The notes: generated by a model from the sequence alone, not told the origin. A stretch of DNA of 64,000 bases from Nibribacter roseus (GCF_042662225.1 NZ_JBHSYQ010000003.1:1922001-1986000); one strand, 5' to 3'. Positions 1 to 8,856 are shown, counted from the stretch's first letter. Translations and numbers: made by a program.

Positions 1-1
1 A

Positions 2-151
2 TTAGGATTTGGTATGCTTTATGTGGCAGTTGTTATGCTGCTTTTACCTAGCCTTGGGTTAGAGGGCTTGCCCATGGCTCATGCCTTAAGTTATGGCGTT
101 TATCTGCTTTTCTTTCTGTACCTGTTTCGGTCATATTTTATCTCAAAATGA
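2..151 (+). CDS. C-terminal end of a membrane protein (partial)
   Basis: An open frame enters from the left edge and stops at 149-151, giving about 49 residues that are almost entirely hydrophobic (two likely membrane segments) and end in a short basic tail. Its stop overlaps the start of the next gene as ATGA, so the two are translationally coupled. With a glycosyltransferase directly downstream, a polysaccharide flippase or O-antigen polymerase/ligase is a reasonable guess, but the family cannot be told from this fragment. Confidence 0.7.
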   Translation, partial: LGFGMLYVAVVMLLLPSLGLEGLPMAHALSYGVYLLFFLYLFRSYFISK

Positions 152-1116
152 ACGAGCCGCTGGTCACCATCATCTGTCTTTGTTACAACCACGCCAAGTT
201 TTTGCAGGAGGCTCTGGATTCTGTTCTAGCACAAACCTATTCTAATTTGGAAGTAATTGTGGTAGATGATGCCAGTTCGGATGCCAGCGCACAGGTCATT
301 TCAGAGTACGTTCGTCGCCATCCCCACATCCAATTTATCCAGCACCACAAGAATAGAGGAAACTGCGCGTCATTCAATGAAGCCTTTGGGCAAAGCAGAG
401 GAGAATACATTATTGATTTTGCGACGGACGATGTGTTATACCCAGAGCGGGTGAAGGAGCAGGTATGCGCTTTCCAAACCTTACCACAAGATTACGGAGT
501 AGTGTATACCGATGCTGATTTGATAAATGAAAAATCAATCTTTCTTCGTCACTTTTATCAGCGGTCTGCTTCTGGGGAATTAGTACCGGAACCAGCAGAA
601 GGGGAGGTGTTTGCCCATGTGCTAAGCCGGTATTTCATATGTCCGCCCACCATGATGATCAGGCGGCAGGTACTGGAAGAACTAAATGGCTATGACCTAG
701 CTCTAGCCTATGAAGATTTTGATTTTTGGGTAAGATCTTCCCGTAGCTGGCGCTATCACTATTTAGATAAGGTTTTGTGTAAGCGCCGCGTGCATATTGC
801 CTCGCTCTCGCAGCAAGTGTACAAAAAAGGTGACCGGCAGCTGCAATCTACTATACAGGTCATTCAGAAGGCCCAGAAATTAGTCCGTACCTCAGTTGAA
901 AAGCTGGCTCTGGTAAAACGGGTGAAATACGAGGCGCGGCATGCTTATTTTACCTCTAACTACCCAGAAGCACTGCAACTGCTGGAGATTTTAGAAGAAG
1001 AAACAAGCGCTGACGCTGAGTCACGTGTCATGCGGTGGCTTGCTAAGAAGCGGGTGCCGCTGCAGTTTCTGAGGAGGTGGTACCATGGCTGGAGGTACCG
1101 GCATACTTCTGCATAA
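148..1116 (+). CDS. Family 2 glycosyltransferase
   Basis: A 322-residue GT-A fold glycosyltransferase that should transfer a nucleotide-activated sugar to a growing surface glycan at the cytoplasmic face of the inner membrane. The N-terminus has the GT2 opening strand and YNH motif (residues 6-15), VVDDAS at 38-43, and the metal-binding ATDDV at 92-96. An acidic ED pair near 190 is the likely catalytic base region. The tail from about 245 is helical and basic. The start overlaps the preceding membrane gene by 4 nt. The 3' end runs 74 nt into the convergent downstream gene. Sugar donor and acceptor cannot be predicted. Confidence 0.9.
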   Translation: MNEPLVTIICLCYNHAKFLQEALDSVLAQTYSNLEVIVVDDASSDASAQVISEYVRRHPHIQFIQHHKNRGNCASFNEAFGQSRGEYIIDFATDDVLYPERVKEQVCAFQTLPQDYGVVYTDADLINEKSIFLRHFYQRSASGELVPEPAEGEVFAHVLSRYFICPPTMMIRRQVLEELNGYDLALAYEDFDFWVRSSRSWRYHYLDKVLCKRRVHIASLSQQVYKKGDRQLQSTIQVIQKAQKLVRTSVEKLALVKRVKYEARHAYFTSNYPEALQLLEILEEETSADAESRVMRWLAKKRVPLQFLRRWYHGWRYRHTSA

Positions 1117-2503
1117 AATTCTGAATGAGGTGCGTAAATACCTTGTCATGCCCAAGTCCGGCTCCGCTGTGTATGGCACCCGTTGCCAATATGGCCTGTT
1201 TTTCAGAAATCTTGGTAAAAACAACTTCCCCGCCGCCGCTGCCATTCCACTCAGGGTTTGTATGGGCATAGACGTCCATTTCACTGACCGCGGAAGTTTT
1301 ATTTAGTCCCCTGGCAAGCACAGTGGAATTTTTAGGGGTACCCCAAGTGGTTTTATCTGTTTCGTCGCCGCAAATAGGCAGTCCATCAACACCAGCTTCG
1401 CCAAAAATCTGCCCTTGTTTTACGGAACAGCCCTTGTACAGCCAATGCTCAGACGCTACTACCTGGTAAGGTGCGTAGGTTCCCATGCCTGCCTCTGTAA
1501 ACTGGCAACCAAACAGCTGAACTTCCGGCTGGGGCGTGTGGCGGAACAATTTGCCTTTCTCATCGCTATCCTGAAAAAGAGTGGCGTCTTTTCGGCATTC
1601 TATCTGGGTGAAGTTCCGGTGCCACTTTACCTGCCAGTACACTTGATTTCCCCCCAGCGCCAACAATGATTTTTGGCCGTTGAAGACTAACGCACGCAGA
1701 GACTGGTGCATTTCTTGTGTAAAATACTCGGCATGATACGCCAGCACCAGCACTTGGTACTGTTGCAGCAGCTCAGGGTGGGCCTGCAGGTAGTAATCGG
1801 GGAGCAAATCAGCCTGAAATTGATCAGATATCCAGTAAAAGATATTTGATTCAATGAGCAGGTTGTGCTGCATGCTGTGGGTAGCCTTGTAGGTAAGAGC
1901 GGTATTAGGCCGGTGCATTGAAACATATGGCACCGTCGCCGGGGCAATGGCGTTTCTGTAAAGCGATTGCCCGCCGTAAGCGTTGTAAGCTAGCCAGGTA
2001 GTGACAGGAGCCAAAACAGCCACTCGGGCTTTAGCTTGTGCCTGGCCCACTATAAAATGAATTTCAGCCGGTTTTTCCAGCAATGGGTTTGAGAGCAACG
2101 CACGGTAATAGCCTTGTGGGGCATCGGGTGATAAGTTGTACTCCCAACTAGGTTCCCAAGCGCATCCCTGCTGTGCTTCTTCAAAAGTATCTGACTGATG
2201 TATTTTCTCAAAAGAATACTGAGCCAGCGTCTCCCAATTTTTACCTCGGGCGAGATACTGTAGCTGCAGTAGGTTTTGGGGCTGCTGGGCTTTCAGGTAA
2301 AAGACAATGGTTTGTCCGGGGCGGTAGTGGTGGGCCTGAGTGTAACCTTCCAGCGGCTGAGGAACCATATCAGGTGTGACAGGGTCTGGAGCGGTGGGGG
2401 CCAGCTTGGGCAGACGGTTCTGGTGTCGCCAGAAACTAATTTTTCCGGCTGGTTTAAACAAGAGCCGCTGTAAGCGAGGGTATTTGGTAAGCCAATGCGT
2501 CAT
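1043..2503 (-). CDS. DMFA2-like (N,N-dimethylformamidase beta subunit-like) domain protein
   Basis: A 486-residue protein resembling the large beta subunit-like domain of N,N-dimethylformamidase. Visible marks are the WLAYNAYGG stretch near residue 175, a LVLAYHAEYFT stretch near 255 followed by LLALGGNQVYW, and a glycine-rich GSGGGEVVF segment near the C-terminus. There is no signal peptide. These domains also occur alone in polysaccharide clusters of Bacteroidota, so a carbohydrate-linked role is as likely as amidase activity. The start overlaps the stop of the upstream methyltransferase gene by 4 nt (same operon), and the last 74 nt overlap the glycosyltransferase tail to tail. Confidence 0.7.
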   Translation of the reverse strand: MTHWLTKYPRLQRLLFKPAGKISFWRHQNRLPKLAPTAPDPVTPDMVPQPLEGYTQAHHYRPGQTIVFYLKAQQPQNLLQLQYLARGKNWETLAQYSFEKIHQSDTFEEAQQGCAWEPSWEYNLSPDAPQGYYRALLSNPLLEKPAEIHFIVGQAQAKARVAVLAPVTTWLAYNAYGGQSLYRNAIAPATVPYVSMHRPNTALTYKATHSMQHNLLIESNIFYWISDQFQADLLPDYYLQAHPELLQQYQVLVLAYHAEYFTQEMHQSLRALVFNGQKSLLALGGNQVYWQVKWHRNFTQIECRKDATLFQDSDEKGKLFRHTPQPEVQLFGCQFTEAGMGTYAPYQVVASEHWLYKGCSVKQGQIFGEAGVDGLPICGDETDKTTWGTPKNSTVLARGLNKTSAVSEMDVYAHTNPEWNGSGGGEVVFTKISEKQAILATGAIHSGAGLGHDKVFTHLIQNFMQKYAGTSSHGTTSSETAAAPAS

Positions 2504-3267
2504 GAGCGGGGCTTGGGGCTACACAAGTACAGGCGCTCCCGATAGGCCAGACCTAATTTATAACATTCTTCCTCTGATGTAAAAGGGGTATATTCTACCA
2601 CTTTCACCTGAAGTTCCTGTTGTTCCAGTCTTTCCACAAAATCTTGGCCGTAGTTGCGTTGACGGTCGGGTTGGCCGTATAGCTTGTAACGTTCCTGAGC
2701 GGTTAGGGAGTCGGGAAATTCTTCGGTAACTGCCAAATTGGGGTACACGTGGTCTTGTAATAAAAGAAGACCTTTTAAAGTGAGTACGCGACTAAGTTCG
2801 CGCATGGCCTGCAAATCATCTGGCACGTGACCGAGCACGTGTGAGCAGAGAATTAAATCAAAAGAGGCGTTGGAGAAGGGCAGTTGCTGAAGGTCTACCT
2901 TCTGCATAGCATTGGCAGCAGTTAGATCGGCGCTCAGGTAATGTAAGTTTGGCAACTGCTTCAGGCGATCTTGCAGTACCGGTTCCGGAGCCATGTGCAG
3001 CACCTTGTAGGGTTTTGTTTCAATGTGTAATTCATGCTTCAGGTACAGCCACAGCAGCCGGTGCCGCTCTACTGTGTTGCATTTGGGGCACATAGCCTGC
3101 TGCCGTTCTGGTACACCAAAGGGTAGAAAGGTACTGAAAGAGGTTTCACACAGGGGGCAATACACTTTATTTCCGGCGTAAACCACTCCACGCACACGCC
3201 AATACAACATTCTGAGAGACAGACGAGTTGAAGCAGGTAAGAATTTCTTGAGGAGCGGAAAAGGCAT
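2500..3267 (-). CDS. Class I SAM-dependent methyltransferase with N-terminal zinc-knuckle-like cysteines
   Basis: About 255 residues. Cysteines 37, 40, 60 and 63 form two CxxC pairs (CPLC and CPKC), suggesting a zinc-binding head before a Rossmann methyltransferase domain. The latter shows YLSADL (acidic end of strand 2), then FDLILCSHVLGHV, typical of the methyltransferase-11 group. The ATG at 3265-3267 is preferred over a TTG 42 nt upstream. It is the first gene of a two-gene minus-strand operon with the DMFA2-like gene. The cluster context suggests methylation of a sugar or lipid-linked intermediate; the substrate is unknown. Confidence 0.8.
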   Translation of the reverse strand: MPFPLLKKFLPASTRLSLRMLYWRVRGVVYAGNKVYCPLCETSFSTFLPFGVPERQQAMCPKCNTVERHRLLWLYLKHELHIETKPYKVLHMAPEPVLQDRLKQLPNLHYLSADLTAANAMQKVDLQQLPFSNASFDLILCSHVLGHVPDDLQAMRELSRVLTLKGLLLLQDHVYPNLAVTEEFPDSLTAQERYKLYGQPDRQRNYGQDFVERLEQQELQVKVVEYTPFTSEEECYKLGLAYRERLYLCSPKPRS

Positions 3268-3433
3268 AGGAGCAAAGCGCGTATGCCCAAAGATACAGAA
3301 CAGACGCAATTTTTATGGCTCATACATTAGAAAACATGACACCTTCTCCGCTGTTTCCCGTAGTGAATAGTTCAGTTTGTTCTGGCTCAGCATGAGAGGC
3401 TGGCTAGATCAGGGCATTCTGCATTTTTAGTAG

Positions 3434-3441
3434 TATATTTG
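3434..3441 (+). promoter_or_regulatory. Putative -7 element (TATATTTG) of the desaturase gene
   Basis: TATATTTG matches the Bacteroidota -7 word TAnnTTTG and lies 22 nt before the ATG. No good TTG -33 word is seen about 20 nt upstream. Confidence 0.4.
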
Positions 3442-3463
3442 CCATTTCCTATAAATTGATCCT

Positions 3464-4447
3464 ATGATATCTTCTATAGCAGCCACCCGTTCTGAGGTGA
3501 TGAAATACCTAGAGAACTTTCTGGATGAGACCCTGCCAGAATTTTTGAAGACGGTAGAAGACAGCTGGCAGCCCGCCGATTTTCTGCCCGATGCACGTAT
3601 GGATACTTTTTTTGATGAAATCCGCGATTTACAAGAACGTGCCCGTGAGCTTTCTTATGATTTGTTAGCCGTATTAATTGGTGACACCATCACGGAGGAA
3701 GCCCTGCCCACCTATGAGAGCTGGATCATGAGCATCTCAGACATCAACAATGATGAGCATAGCTCCTGGATGAAATGGAACCGTGGCTGGACCTCAGAAG
3801 AAAACCGTCATGGCGATTTGCTCAACCGCTACCTATACCTGACCGGCCGCGTGGATATGCGCCAAATGGAGGCCTCTACTCAGTACCTGATCGCGGACGG
3901 CATGGACATACAGACCGACAACGACCCGTACCGCAGCTTTGTATATACCTCATTCCAGGAAACGGCCACAAACTACTCGCACCGCCGGGTGGGTGCTTTG
4001 GCCAAGAAAGCCGGTGAAACCACTCTTTCACGCATCTGTAACTACATTGCCGCCGATGAAGGACGCCACGCCAAGGCCTACAAAACCTTTGTGAAGAAAA
4101 TCTTTGAGGTAGACCCATCTGAAATGATGATCGCCTACGAAGACATGATGCGCAAGAAAATTGTGATGCCCGCGCACTATCTGCGGGAATTGGGCATTGA
4201 TCAGGGGCAAACGTTCGGGCACTTTACAGATGCCGCCCAGCGTACCGGTGTATATACCTCTCTAGATTATCTAGAGATCATGGAGACACTAAACCGTGAG
4301 TGGAAAATTGCCAATATGACCGGCCTAAATGAAGCAGGCGAACGTGCCCGCGATTATTTAATGGCCCTGCCCAACCGACTTCGTCGCGTAGCTGACCGCT
4401 TAAAAGTGCCACAGCTGCAGTACAAGTTCAAATGGATTGACTCTTAA
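3464..4447 (+). CDS. Acyl-[acyl-carrier-protein] desaturase (FAB2/DesA type)
   Basis: A soluble di-iron enzyme that inserts a double bond into a saturated acyl-ACP, making unsaturated fatty acids for the membrane. At 327 residues it has the family length. The two ligand motifs are present: EENRH at 112-116 and DEGRH at 198-202, with further ligand glutamates expected at E85 (TYESW) and near 165 (SFQET). No transit or signal peptide is present. The gene is monocistronic: a putative -7 word lies just upstream, and palindrome P1 plus a strong terminator follow the stop. Position of the double bond cannot be read from sequence. Confidence 0.9.
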   Translation: MISSIAATRSEVMKYLENFLDETLPEFLKTVEDSWQPADFLPDARMDTFFDEIRDLQERARELSYDLLAVLIGDTITEEALPTYESWIMSISDINNDEHSSWMKWNRGWTSEENRHGDLLNRYLYLTGRVDMRQMEASTQYLIADGMDIQTDNDPYRSFVYTSFQETATNYSHRRVGALAKKAGETTLSRICNYIAADEGRHAKAYKTFVKKIFEVDPSEMMIAYEDMMRKKIVMPAHYLRELGIDQGQTFGHFTDAAQRTGVYTSLDYLEIMETLNREWKIANMTGLNEAGERARDYLMALPNRLRRVADRLKVPQLQYKFKWIDS

Positions 4448-4456
4448 TTCATCCGC

Positions 4457-4494
4457 CGTTTTCAGCCTGTTTTTCAAAATATAGCATAAAAACG
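4457..4494. repeat. Family P palindrome, copy P1
   Basis: Member of a dispersed family found 28 times in this window with the plan GTTTT, 7 nt, TTTT, 3-4 nt, AAAA, 7 nt, AAAAC. The 7-nt blocks are GC-richer and usually partly complementary (often GGCTTG / CAGGCC). P1 starts 9 nt after the desaturase stop. Its AAAAC arm is also the base of the following terminator. Confidence 0.7.
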
Positions 4495-4520
4495 CCCCGC
4501 CATTTTTGGTGGGGCGTTTT
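4488..4520 (+). terminator. Intrinsic terminator of the desaturase gene
   Basis: A 14-bp stem (AAAACGCCCCGCCA / TGGTGGGGCGTTTT) with a 4-nt loop. The one non-Watson-Crick pair is G-U on the plus strand, which assigns it to plus transcription. It overlaps P1 by its AAAACG arm. Confidence 0.9.
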
Positions 4521-4640
4521 GGTTTTGATGAGTTTATTTATATCCAGCAAGTTTAGCGACAGCGTAACTTGTGGGAGATATACAGTAAGTTTAAGAACTT
4601 GCCTTTCGGAGTCTATAGAATATAGAGAAGGTGTGTTGCC

Positions 4641-5063
4641 CTACTTCAACTGCCTGTATTTCTTCCTAATTATTTCTAAATACTCTAAATCAGAATCAAG
4701 TATTTTGCTGGTCTTCATGATTCTCTCATAGAGATTGAATGTTGTTTGGTAATCTGCAATACTCAAATTCGCTTTGTTTCTTTTAAACCAATCTTTCCAA
4801 AAATTAAGATCGTTTTGTGTGAACTTTGGAACTCCTGTATAATCCATGCTCCCTTCTACACCTGTCCACTCTCCAATTAAATAAAGGAAAGATATCTGTT
4901 TATGATTAAGAGTATAAATGCCTTTTTTCTCTTGAGCAATAGAATCAAGTACTGTAAAGTTTGATTTGAATTCCCTATTTAATGCAGTTCTTTCCGTTTT
5001 ATGGGAGGTTCTACAGGAAAATAAGAAAAAGGAGATAGTAGCGTACAATATTATGCCTTTCAT
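4641..5063 (-). CDS. Small lipoprotein of unknown function
   Basis: 140 residues with a short signal sequence ending in a lipobox-like FFLFSC (cysteine about residue 17), so it is probably a lipid-anchored periplasmic or outer-membrane protein. The mature part is charged and helical, with no family I recognise. Base composition is clearly more AT-rich than the neighbours, with many AAA and ATT codons, which suggests a recent or poorly ameliorated acquisition. It stands alone between convergent and same-strand genes, with an AT-rich 5' region. Confidence 0.65.
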   Translation of the reverse strand: MKGIILYATISFFLFSCRTSHKTERTALNREFKSNFTVLDSIAQEKKGIYTLNHKQISFLYLIGEWTGVEGSMDYTGVPKFTQNDLNFWKDWFKRNKANLSIADYQTTFNLYERIMKTSKILDSDLEYLEIIRKKYRQLK

Positions 5064-5280
5064 ATTTCAATCTTAAATATAATAAGATTAGAAGTTAGGA
5101 AGTCTTATTGTAGATAATAATGAAGTTGTCCTTTTTTACATCAAAGGCTGGCAATGGCACCTCCGCTGTTTGGAGCTCTCCTGCGGAAGAATCCAAAAAG
5201 GAATATGTTTTCAGCCTTATTTTCTGAAAGTAGGTCGAAAACATGTTCATTCACATCTCTTAATTCCCATATCTTCAAAT

Positions 5281-5565
5281 CTACATCCCCACCACCTGTA
5301 TGCCTTTCCAGAAGGCAATGAAGCCTTCAATGGGTTTGGCTTTGAGGCTGGTCTGCGGATACAACCAAGCGGCGTCTTTGTTTTCAAAAGTACCTACCTT
5401 TATGGTGTAATAAGAGGCTTCGCCTTTCCAGGGGCAAACTGAGCGGCGTTGGCTTGGCTCAAAGAATTCCCAACGTACAGAAGTGGGTGGAAAATAATGG
5501 TTCCCTTCTACTTCAATAGTATCCTTGCTTTCCGCCAGAACCGTATTTTTCCAAATTGCGCGCAT
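5281..5565 (-). CDS. DUF427 domain protein
   Basis: 94 residues, the usual size for a single DUF427 domain (a small beta-fold cytosolic family of unknown activity). Recognisable features are the opening MRAIWKNTVLAES, the central FPPTSVRWEFF, and CPWKGEASYYTI with its conserved CPWKG. No signal peptide. The gene appears to stand alone. The downstream region to 5064 shows no clear terminator. Confidence 0.85.
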   Translation of the reverse strand: MRAIWKNTVLAESKDTIEVEGNHYFPPTSVRWEFFEPSQRRSVCPWKGEASYYTIKVGTFENKDAAWLYPQTSLKAKPIEGFIAFWKGIQVVGM

Positions 5566-5689
5566 AATTAGTTTATGAAATAGGATGTTGATTATATAAG
5601 TATGGTATTCCTTTAATTTTAAGGTACTGTTTTACCATTAGAAGGTTTACTTGCGTAAGAACATATTCTTCTTTTCGTTGTTAAGAAAG

Positions 5690-5840
5690 AGACATAAGAT
5701 GTAAGACTCAAGACGTAAGACAAAAGACAAAATCCTTCTATTTCAAATAAGGGGTTTTCTAGCTATAGATATTCCATCGGCATAGAAAACCTTCTCCTCC
5801 AAAAGAGAATCTTGAGTCTTACGTCTTGTGTCTTGCGTCA
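5690..5840. repeat. Inverted pair of AGACNNA heptamer arrays
   Basis: Left arm 5690-5731 reads as consecutive 7-nt words AGACATA, AGATGTA, AGACTCA, AGACGTA, AGACAAA. The right arm, about 5806-5840, read on the minus strand, gives AGACGCA, AGACACA, AGACGTA, AGACTCA. The pair can fold into a large imperfect hairpin immediately before the VWA gene start. Confidence 0.75.
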
Positions 5841-5854
5841 AAAATAAAAGTAAC

Positions 5855-6955
5855 ATGGCATCCGGATATAGATTCACTCAATTTGTACCAGAGAAACCCA
5901 AAGAGCAAGGCTTTGAAGCCCTGCTCCAAATTTTTCTACAGCTCATTACCCTTACCGCCGGAGACGTGGCCGAGGCCATGAAATGGATGAGCGAGCTAGA
6001 CAAACAATACAACCTCACCGATGACTCTTATGGTTTGGGAGACTTTTTTGAGGACCTGAAAAAGAACGGCTACATTGACGACAAAGGCCCAGATGGGCAG
6101 TTCCAGCTGCAGGCCAAGGGCGAACAGCGCATTCGGAAGAGCGCGCTGGAAGAAATTTTCGGGAAGCTGAAAAAGGGCGGCCGCGGCAATCATGCTACAC
6201 CAAAGACTGGGTTAGGAGATGAGCCATCAGCCGACCGGCGCGAATTTCGATTCGGCGATGCACCGGAGCAGATTGAGCTGACCGAGTCTATCCGAAACGC
6301 CCAGATTCACCACGGCCTGTCAGATGAATTTTTTCTCACGGAACAGGACCTGGAGGTGACTGAGCGGGAGCACAAAACTCAAACCAGCACTGTGCTCATG
6401 ATTGACATTTCACACTCCATGATTCTATACGGCGAAGACCGCATTACGCCCGCCAAGAAAGTGGCCATGGCCTTGGCTGAGTTAGTGAAGATCAAGTACC
6501 CCAAAGACAACCTCGACATTATTGTGTTCGGGAACGATGCCTGGCAGATCAAGGTGAAAGATTTGCCTTACCTGATGGTGGGGCCGTACCATACCAACAC
6601 CGTGGCTGGGCTTGAATTGGCTATGGACTTGTTACGCCGCCGCAAAACCACAAACAAACAGATTTTTATGATCACCGACGGAAAGCCAACTTGCCTCAAA
6701 GAAGGGCTGAAATACTACAAAAACAGTTTCGGGCTAGACAGAAAGGTGGTGAACAAAACGCTGAATCTGGCTGCACAGTGCCGGCGGTTAGGCATTCCTA
6801 TTACCACTTTTATGATTGCTTCAGACCCTTACTTGCAGCAGTTTGTGGAAGAGTTTACGGAAGTAAACAACGGACAAGCCTACTACAGCAGCCTGAAGGG
6901 CTTAGGTAATCTGGTATTTCGGGATTACGGGCGGAATAAGAAACGAAAGTTTTAA
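5855..6955 (+). CDS. VWA domain protein, partner of the downstream AAA ATPase
   Basis: 366 residues from the ATG at 5855 (an in-frame GTG 27 nt upstream lies in the heptamer repeat and is less likely). The N-terminal half is helical and charged. The C-terminal half is a von Willebrand A domain with the MIDAS motif DISHS at 184-188 and ITDGKPT near 275, so metal-dependent protein binding is expected. No signal peptide: cytosolic. VWA proteins next to MoxR/ChlI-type ATPases usually act as a chaperone-like pair that remodels or loads cofactors into target proteins; the target here is unknown. Confidence 0.85.
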   Translation: MASGYRFTQFVPEKPKEQGFEALLQIFLQLITLTAGDVAEAMKWMSELDKQYNLTDDSYGLGDFFEDLKKNGYIDDKGPDGQFQLQAKGEQRIRKSALEEIFGKLKKGGRGNHATPKTGLGDEPSADRREFRFGDAPEQIELTESIRNAQIHHGLSDEFFLTEQDLEVTEREHKTQTSTVLMIDISHSMILYGEDRITPAKKVAMALAELVKIKYPKDNLDIIVFGNDAWQIKVKDLPYLMVGPYHTNTVAGLELAMDLLRRRKTTNKQIFMITDGKPTCLKEGLKYYKNSFGLDRKVVNKTLNLAAQCRRLGIPITTFMIASDPYLQQFVEEFTEVNNGQAYYSSLKGLGNLVFRDYGRNKKRKF

Positions 6956-7015
6956 GCTGCACATGCGGGCTGTAGGAAAACTTGCACTCTTGCACAGCGC
7001 TTGAAATAGCTTGTT

Positions 7016-7195
7016 TTACTTCTTGGCGGCTCGTCTGCGCATAAAGCCGCCTATCAACCCCAGCACTACACCAACGCCTAACAAAACATAACCTGTTGGC
7101 CGGTCAATAATGTGAAAGATGCGTAAAATGGCACTAATGATCACAAAGGCAGCACCAAGTACTGTAAAAACTAAAGCGGTCACAACTGGTTTCAT
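7016..7195 (-). CDS. Small two-helix membrane protein
   Basis: About 59 residues starting at the ATG 7193-7195 (an in-frame ATG 18 nt upstream is possible). Two hydrophobic helices of about 20 residues are separated by a short polar turn with FHIIDRP, and the tail is basic (RRRAAKK). The shape recalls the membrane half of small Bacteroidota proteins such as GldL, but the similarity is too short to name it. It lies on the opposite strand between the VWA and AAA genes. Confidence 0.6.
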   Translation of the reverse strand: MKPVVTALVFTVLGAAFVIISAILRIFHIIDRPTGYVLLGVGVVLGLIGGFMRRRAAKK

Positions 7196-7233
7196 AGAGA
7201 GTAAAGGTACCAATTCAGTTCATAATAACTTTC

Positions 7234-7271
7234 CGTTTTTAGCCTGTTTTTTTTAAAACAAGTTAAAAACG
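7234..7271. repeat. Family P palindrome, copy P2
   Basis: GTTTTTAGCCTG ... CAAGTTAAAAAC around a T8/A4 centre. It lies between divergent genes (small membrane protein and AAA ATPase), so a terminator role is unlikely for this copy. Confidence 0.8.
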
Positions 7272-7314
7272 TAGAAAGAAAACAATTAACAATTTTCAAT
7301 CAGCAAATCTAGAA

Positions 7315-8856
7315 ATGCTTTATTCCGATATTCCCGCAGCACAACTGCAAAAGATCAAAACGCTTGGCCAACTTAAAGCCGCGGGCTATGAGCCTCAGAC
7401 AGTGAAAGAAGAATTGAGAGCCAACCTCATTAAAAAGCTTAGCTCTGGTGAAGAAGTATTTCCGGGCATTTACGGTTATGAGGAGACGGTGATTCCAGAC
7501 CTGCAACGGGCCATTCTGAGTCGGCACCACATTAATCTGTTGGGGCTACGCGGTCAGGCAAAAACCAGAATAGCCCGTCTTTTGATTCAACTCTTAGATG
7601 AGCTGGTGCCTGTAGTGGCGGGTTCTGAATTGAACGATGATCCGCTGCAGCCCCTCTCACGCTTCGCTAAAGACCAGATTGCCCAACACGGCGACGACAC
7701 ACCTATTGCCTGGCTTCCGCGTGAAGAGCGTTACACTGAAAAACTGGCCACACCAGACGTTTCGGTGGCTGATTTGATTGGCGATGCCGACCCTATTAAA
7801 GCCGCTACCCTGAAGCTGCCTTATTCTGATGAGCGGGTGATTCACTTCGGGTTGATACCGAGGGCGCACCGCGGTATTTTCGTTATAAATGAATTACCCG
7901 ATTTACAGGCCCGTATTCAGGTGTCGTTGTTCAATATTCTGCAGGAGGGCGATATTCAAATCAGAGGCTTTAAGATCAGGCTGCCGCTGGATATTCAGTT
8001 CGTGTTCACCGCTAACCCAGAGGACTATACGAACCGTGGCTCTATAGTCACACCGCTCAAAGACCGCATTGACAGCCAAATTATTACCCATTACCCTAAG
8101 AGCATTGAGATTGGCAAGCGCATCACTAAGCAAGAGGCCCGCATTGTTTCGGCCCAGCAGGAGCGCGTGAAAGGCCATGAGCTGATTCATGACCTGGTAG
8201 AACAGATTGCATTTGAAGCCCGCGAGAGCGAGTATGTAGATGCCAAAAGCGGTGTGTCTGCCCGCTTGACCATATCGGCTTATGAAAGTGTGGTGAGTGC
8301 CGCTGAACGAAGGGTATTGGTGAATGCAGAGGCGCAATCGCACGTGCGCGTTGCAGATTTTCTGGCCGCGGTGCCCGCCGTTACCGGAAAAGTGGAGCTG
8401 GTGTATGAGGGGGAGCAGGAGGGAGCCGGGGGCGTTGCTTACCGATTAATGGGTAAGGCCATCCGTACGCAGTTCCTGAACTACTTCCCAGACCCAGATA
8501 AATTCAAGAAGCAGAAAGATAAGAACCCTTACAAGAAAATATCAGACTGGTTCTCTGATGGCCACACCCTTGACCTGCTCAACGATGCCTCTGATGCCGA
8601 ATACAAGCGTGCGCTCAACCAAGTGCCCGACTTGTCAGAAGTGGTGAAACATTTCCAGCCAAAGCTGAAAGACGAGGCAGAACACCTGTTCTTCATGGAG
8701 TTCTGCTTGCACGGTTTAGCGGAGTACAGCCTAATTTCCCGCAACCGCCTCAGCGCCGGGTTGCAGTTCAAAGACCTGCTCAGCAGTATGTTCTCGGGCG
8801 GTGGCTTTAGTCTGGAAGATGACGAAGACGAGGATGACCTGCGAGGAGGCTTTTAG
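7315..8856 (+). CDS. AAA+ ATPase, magnesium chelatase ChlI / MoxR-like
   Basis: 513 residues. The P-loop is an atypical GLRGQAKT (77-84), with glutamine and alanine where GxGK is usual but the KT retained. Walker B is FVINEL (189-194), and FTANPEDYTNRG (231-242) looks like sensor 1 and the arginine finger region of the chelatase/MoxR clade. A C-terminal helical domain ends in an acidic tail (DDEDEDDL). The VWA gene upstream is its likely co-factor subunit. The stop codon lies inside palindrome P3. Confidence is high for the ATPase family and low for the cellular target. Confidence 0.88.
   Translation: MLYSDIPAAQLQKIKTLGQLKAAGYEPQTVKEELRANLIKKLSSGEEVFPGIYGYEETVIPDLQRAILSRHHINLLGLRGQAKTRIARLLIQLLDELVPVVAGSELNDDPLQPLSRFAKDQIAQHGDDTPIAWLPREERYTEKLATPDVSVADLIGDADPIKAATLKLPYSDERVIHFGLIPRAHRGIFVINELPDLQARIQVSLFNILQEGDIQIRGFKIRLPLDIQFVFTANPEDYTNRGSIVTPLKDRIDSQIITHYPKSIEIGKRITKQEARIVSAQQERVKGHELIHDLVEQIAFEARESEYVDAKSGVSARLTISAYESVVSAAERRVLVNAEAQSHVRVADFLAAVPAVTGKVELVYEGEQEGAGGVAYRLMGKAIRTQFLNYFPDPDKFKKQKDKNPYKKISDWFSDGHTLDLLNDASDAEYKRALNQVPDLSEVVKHFQPKLKDEAEHLFFMEFCLHGLAEYSLISRNRLSAGLQFKDLLSSMFSGGGFSLEDDEDEDDLRGGF

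Noticed and set aside
5690..5840. CRISPR-like array
   Set aside because: Units are 7 nt with no spacers and are inverted, so not CRISPR; no cas gene is near.
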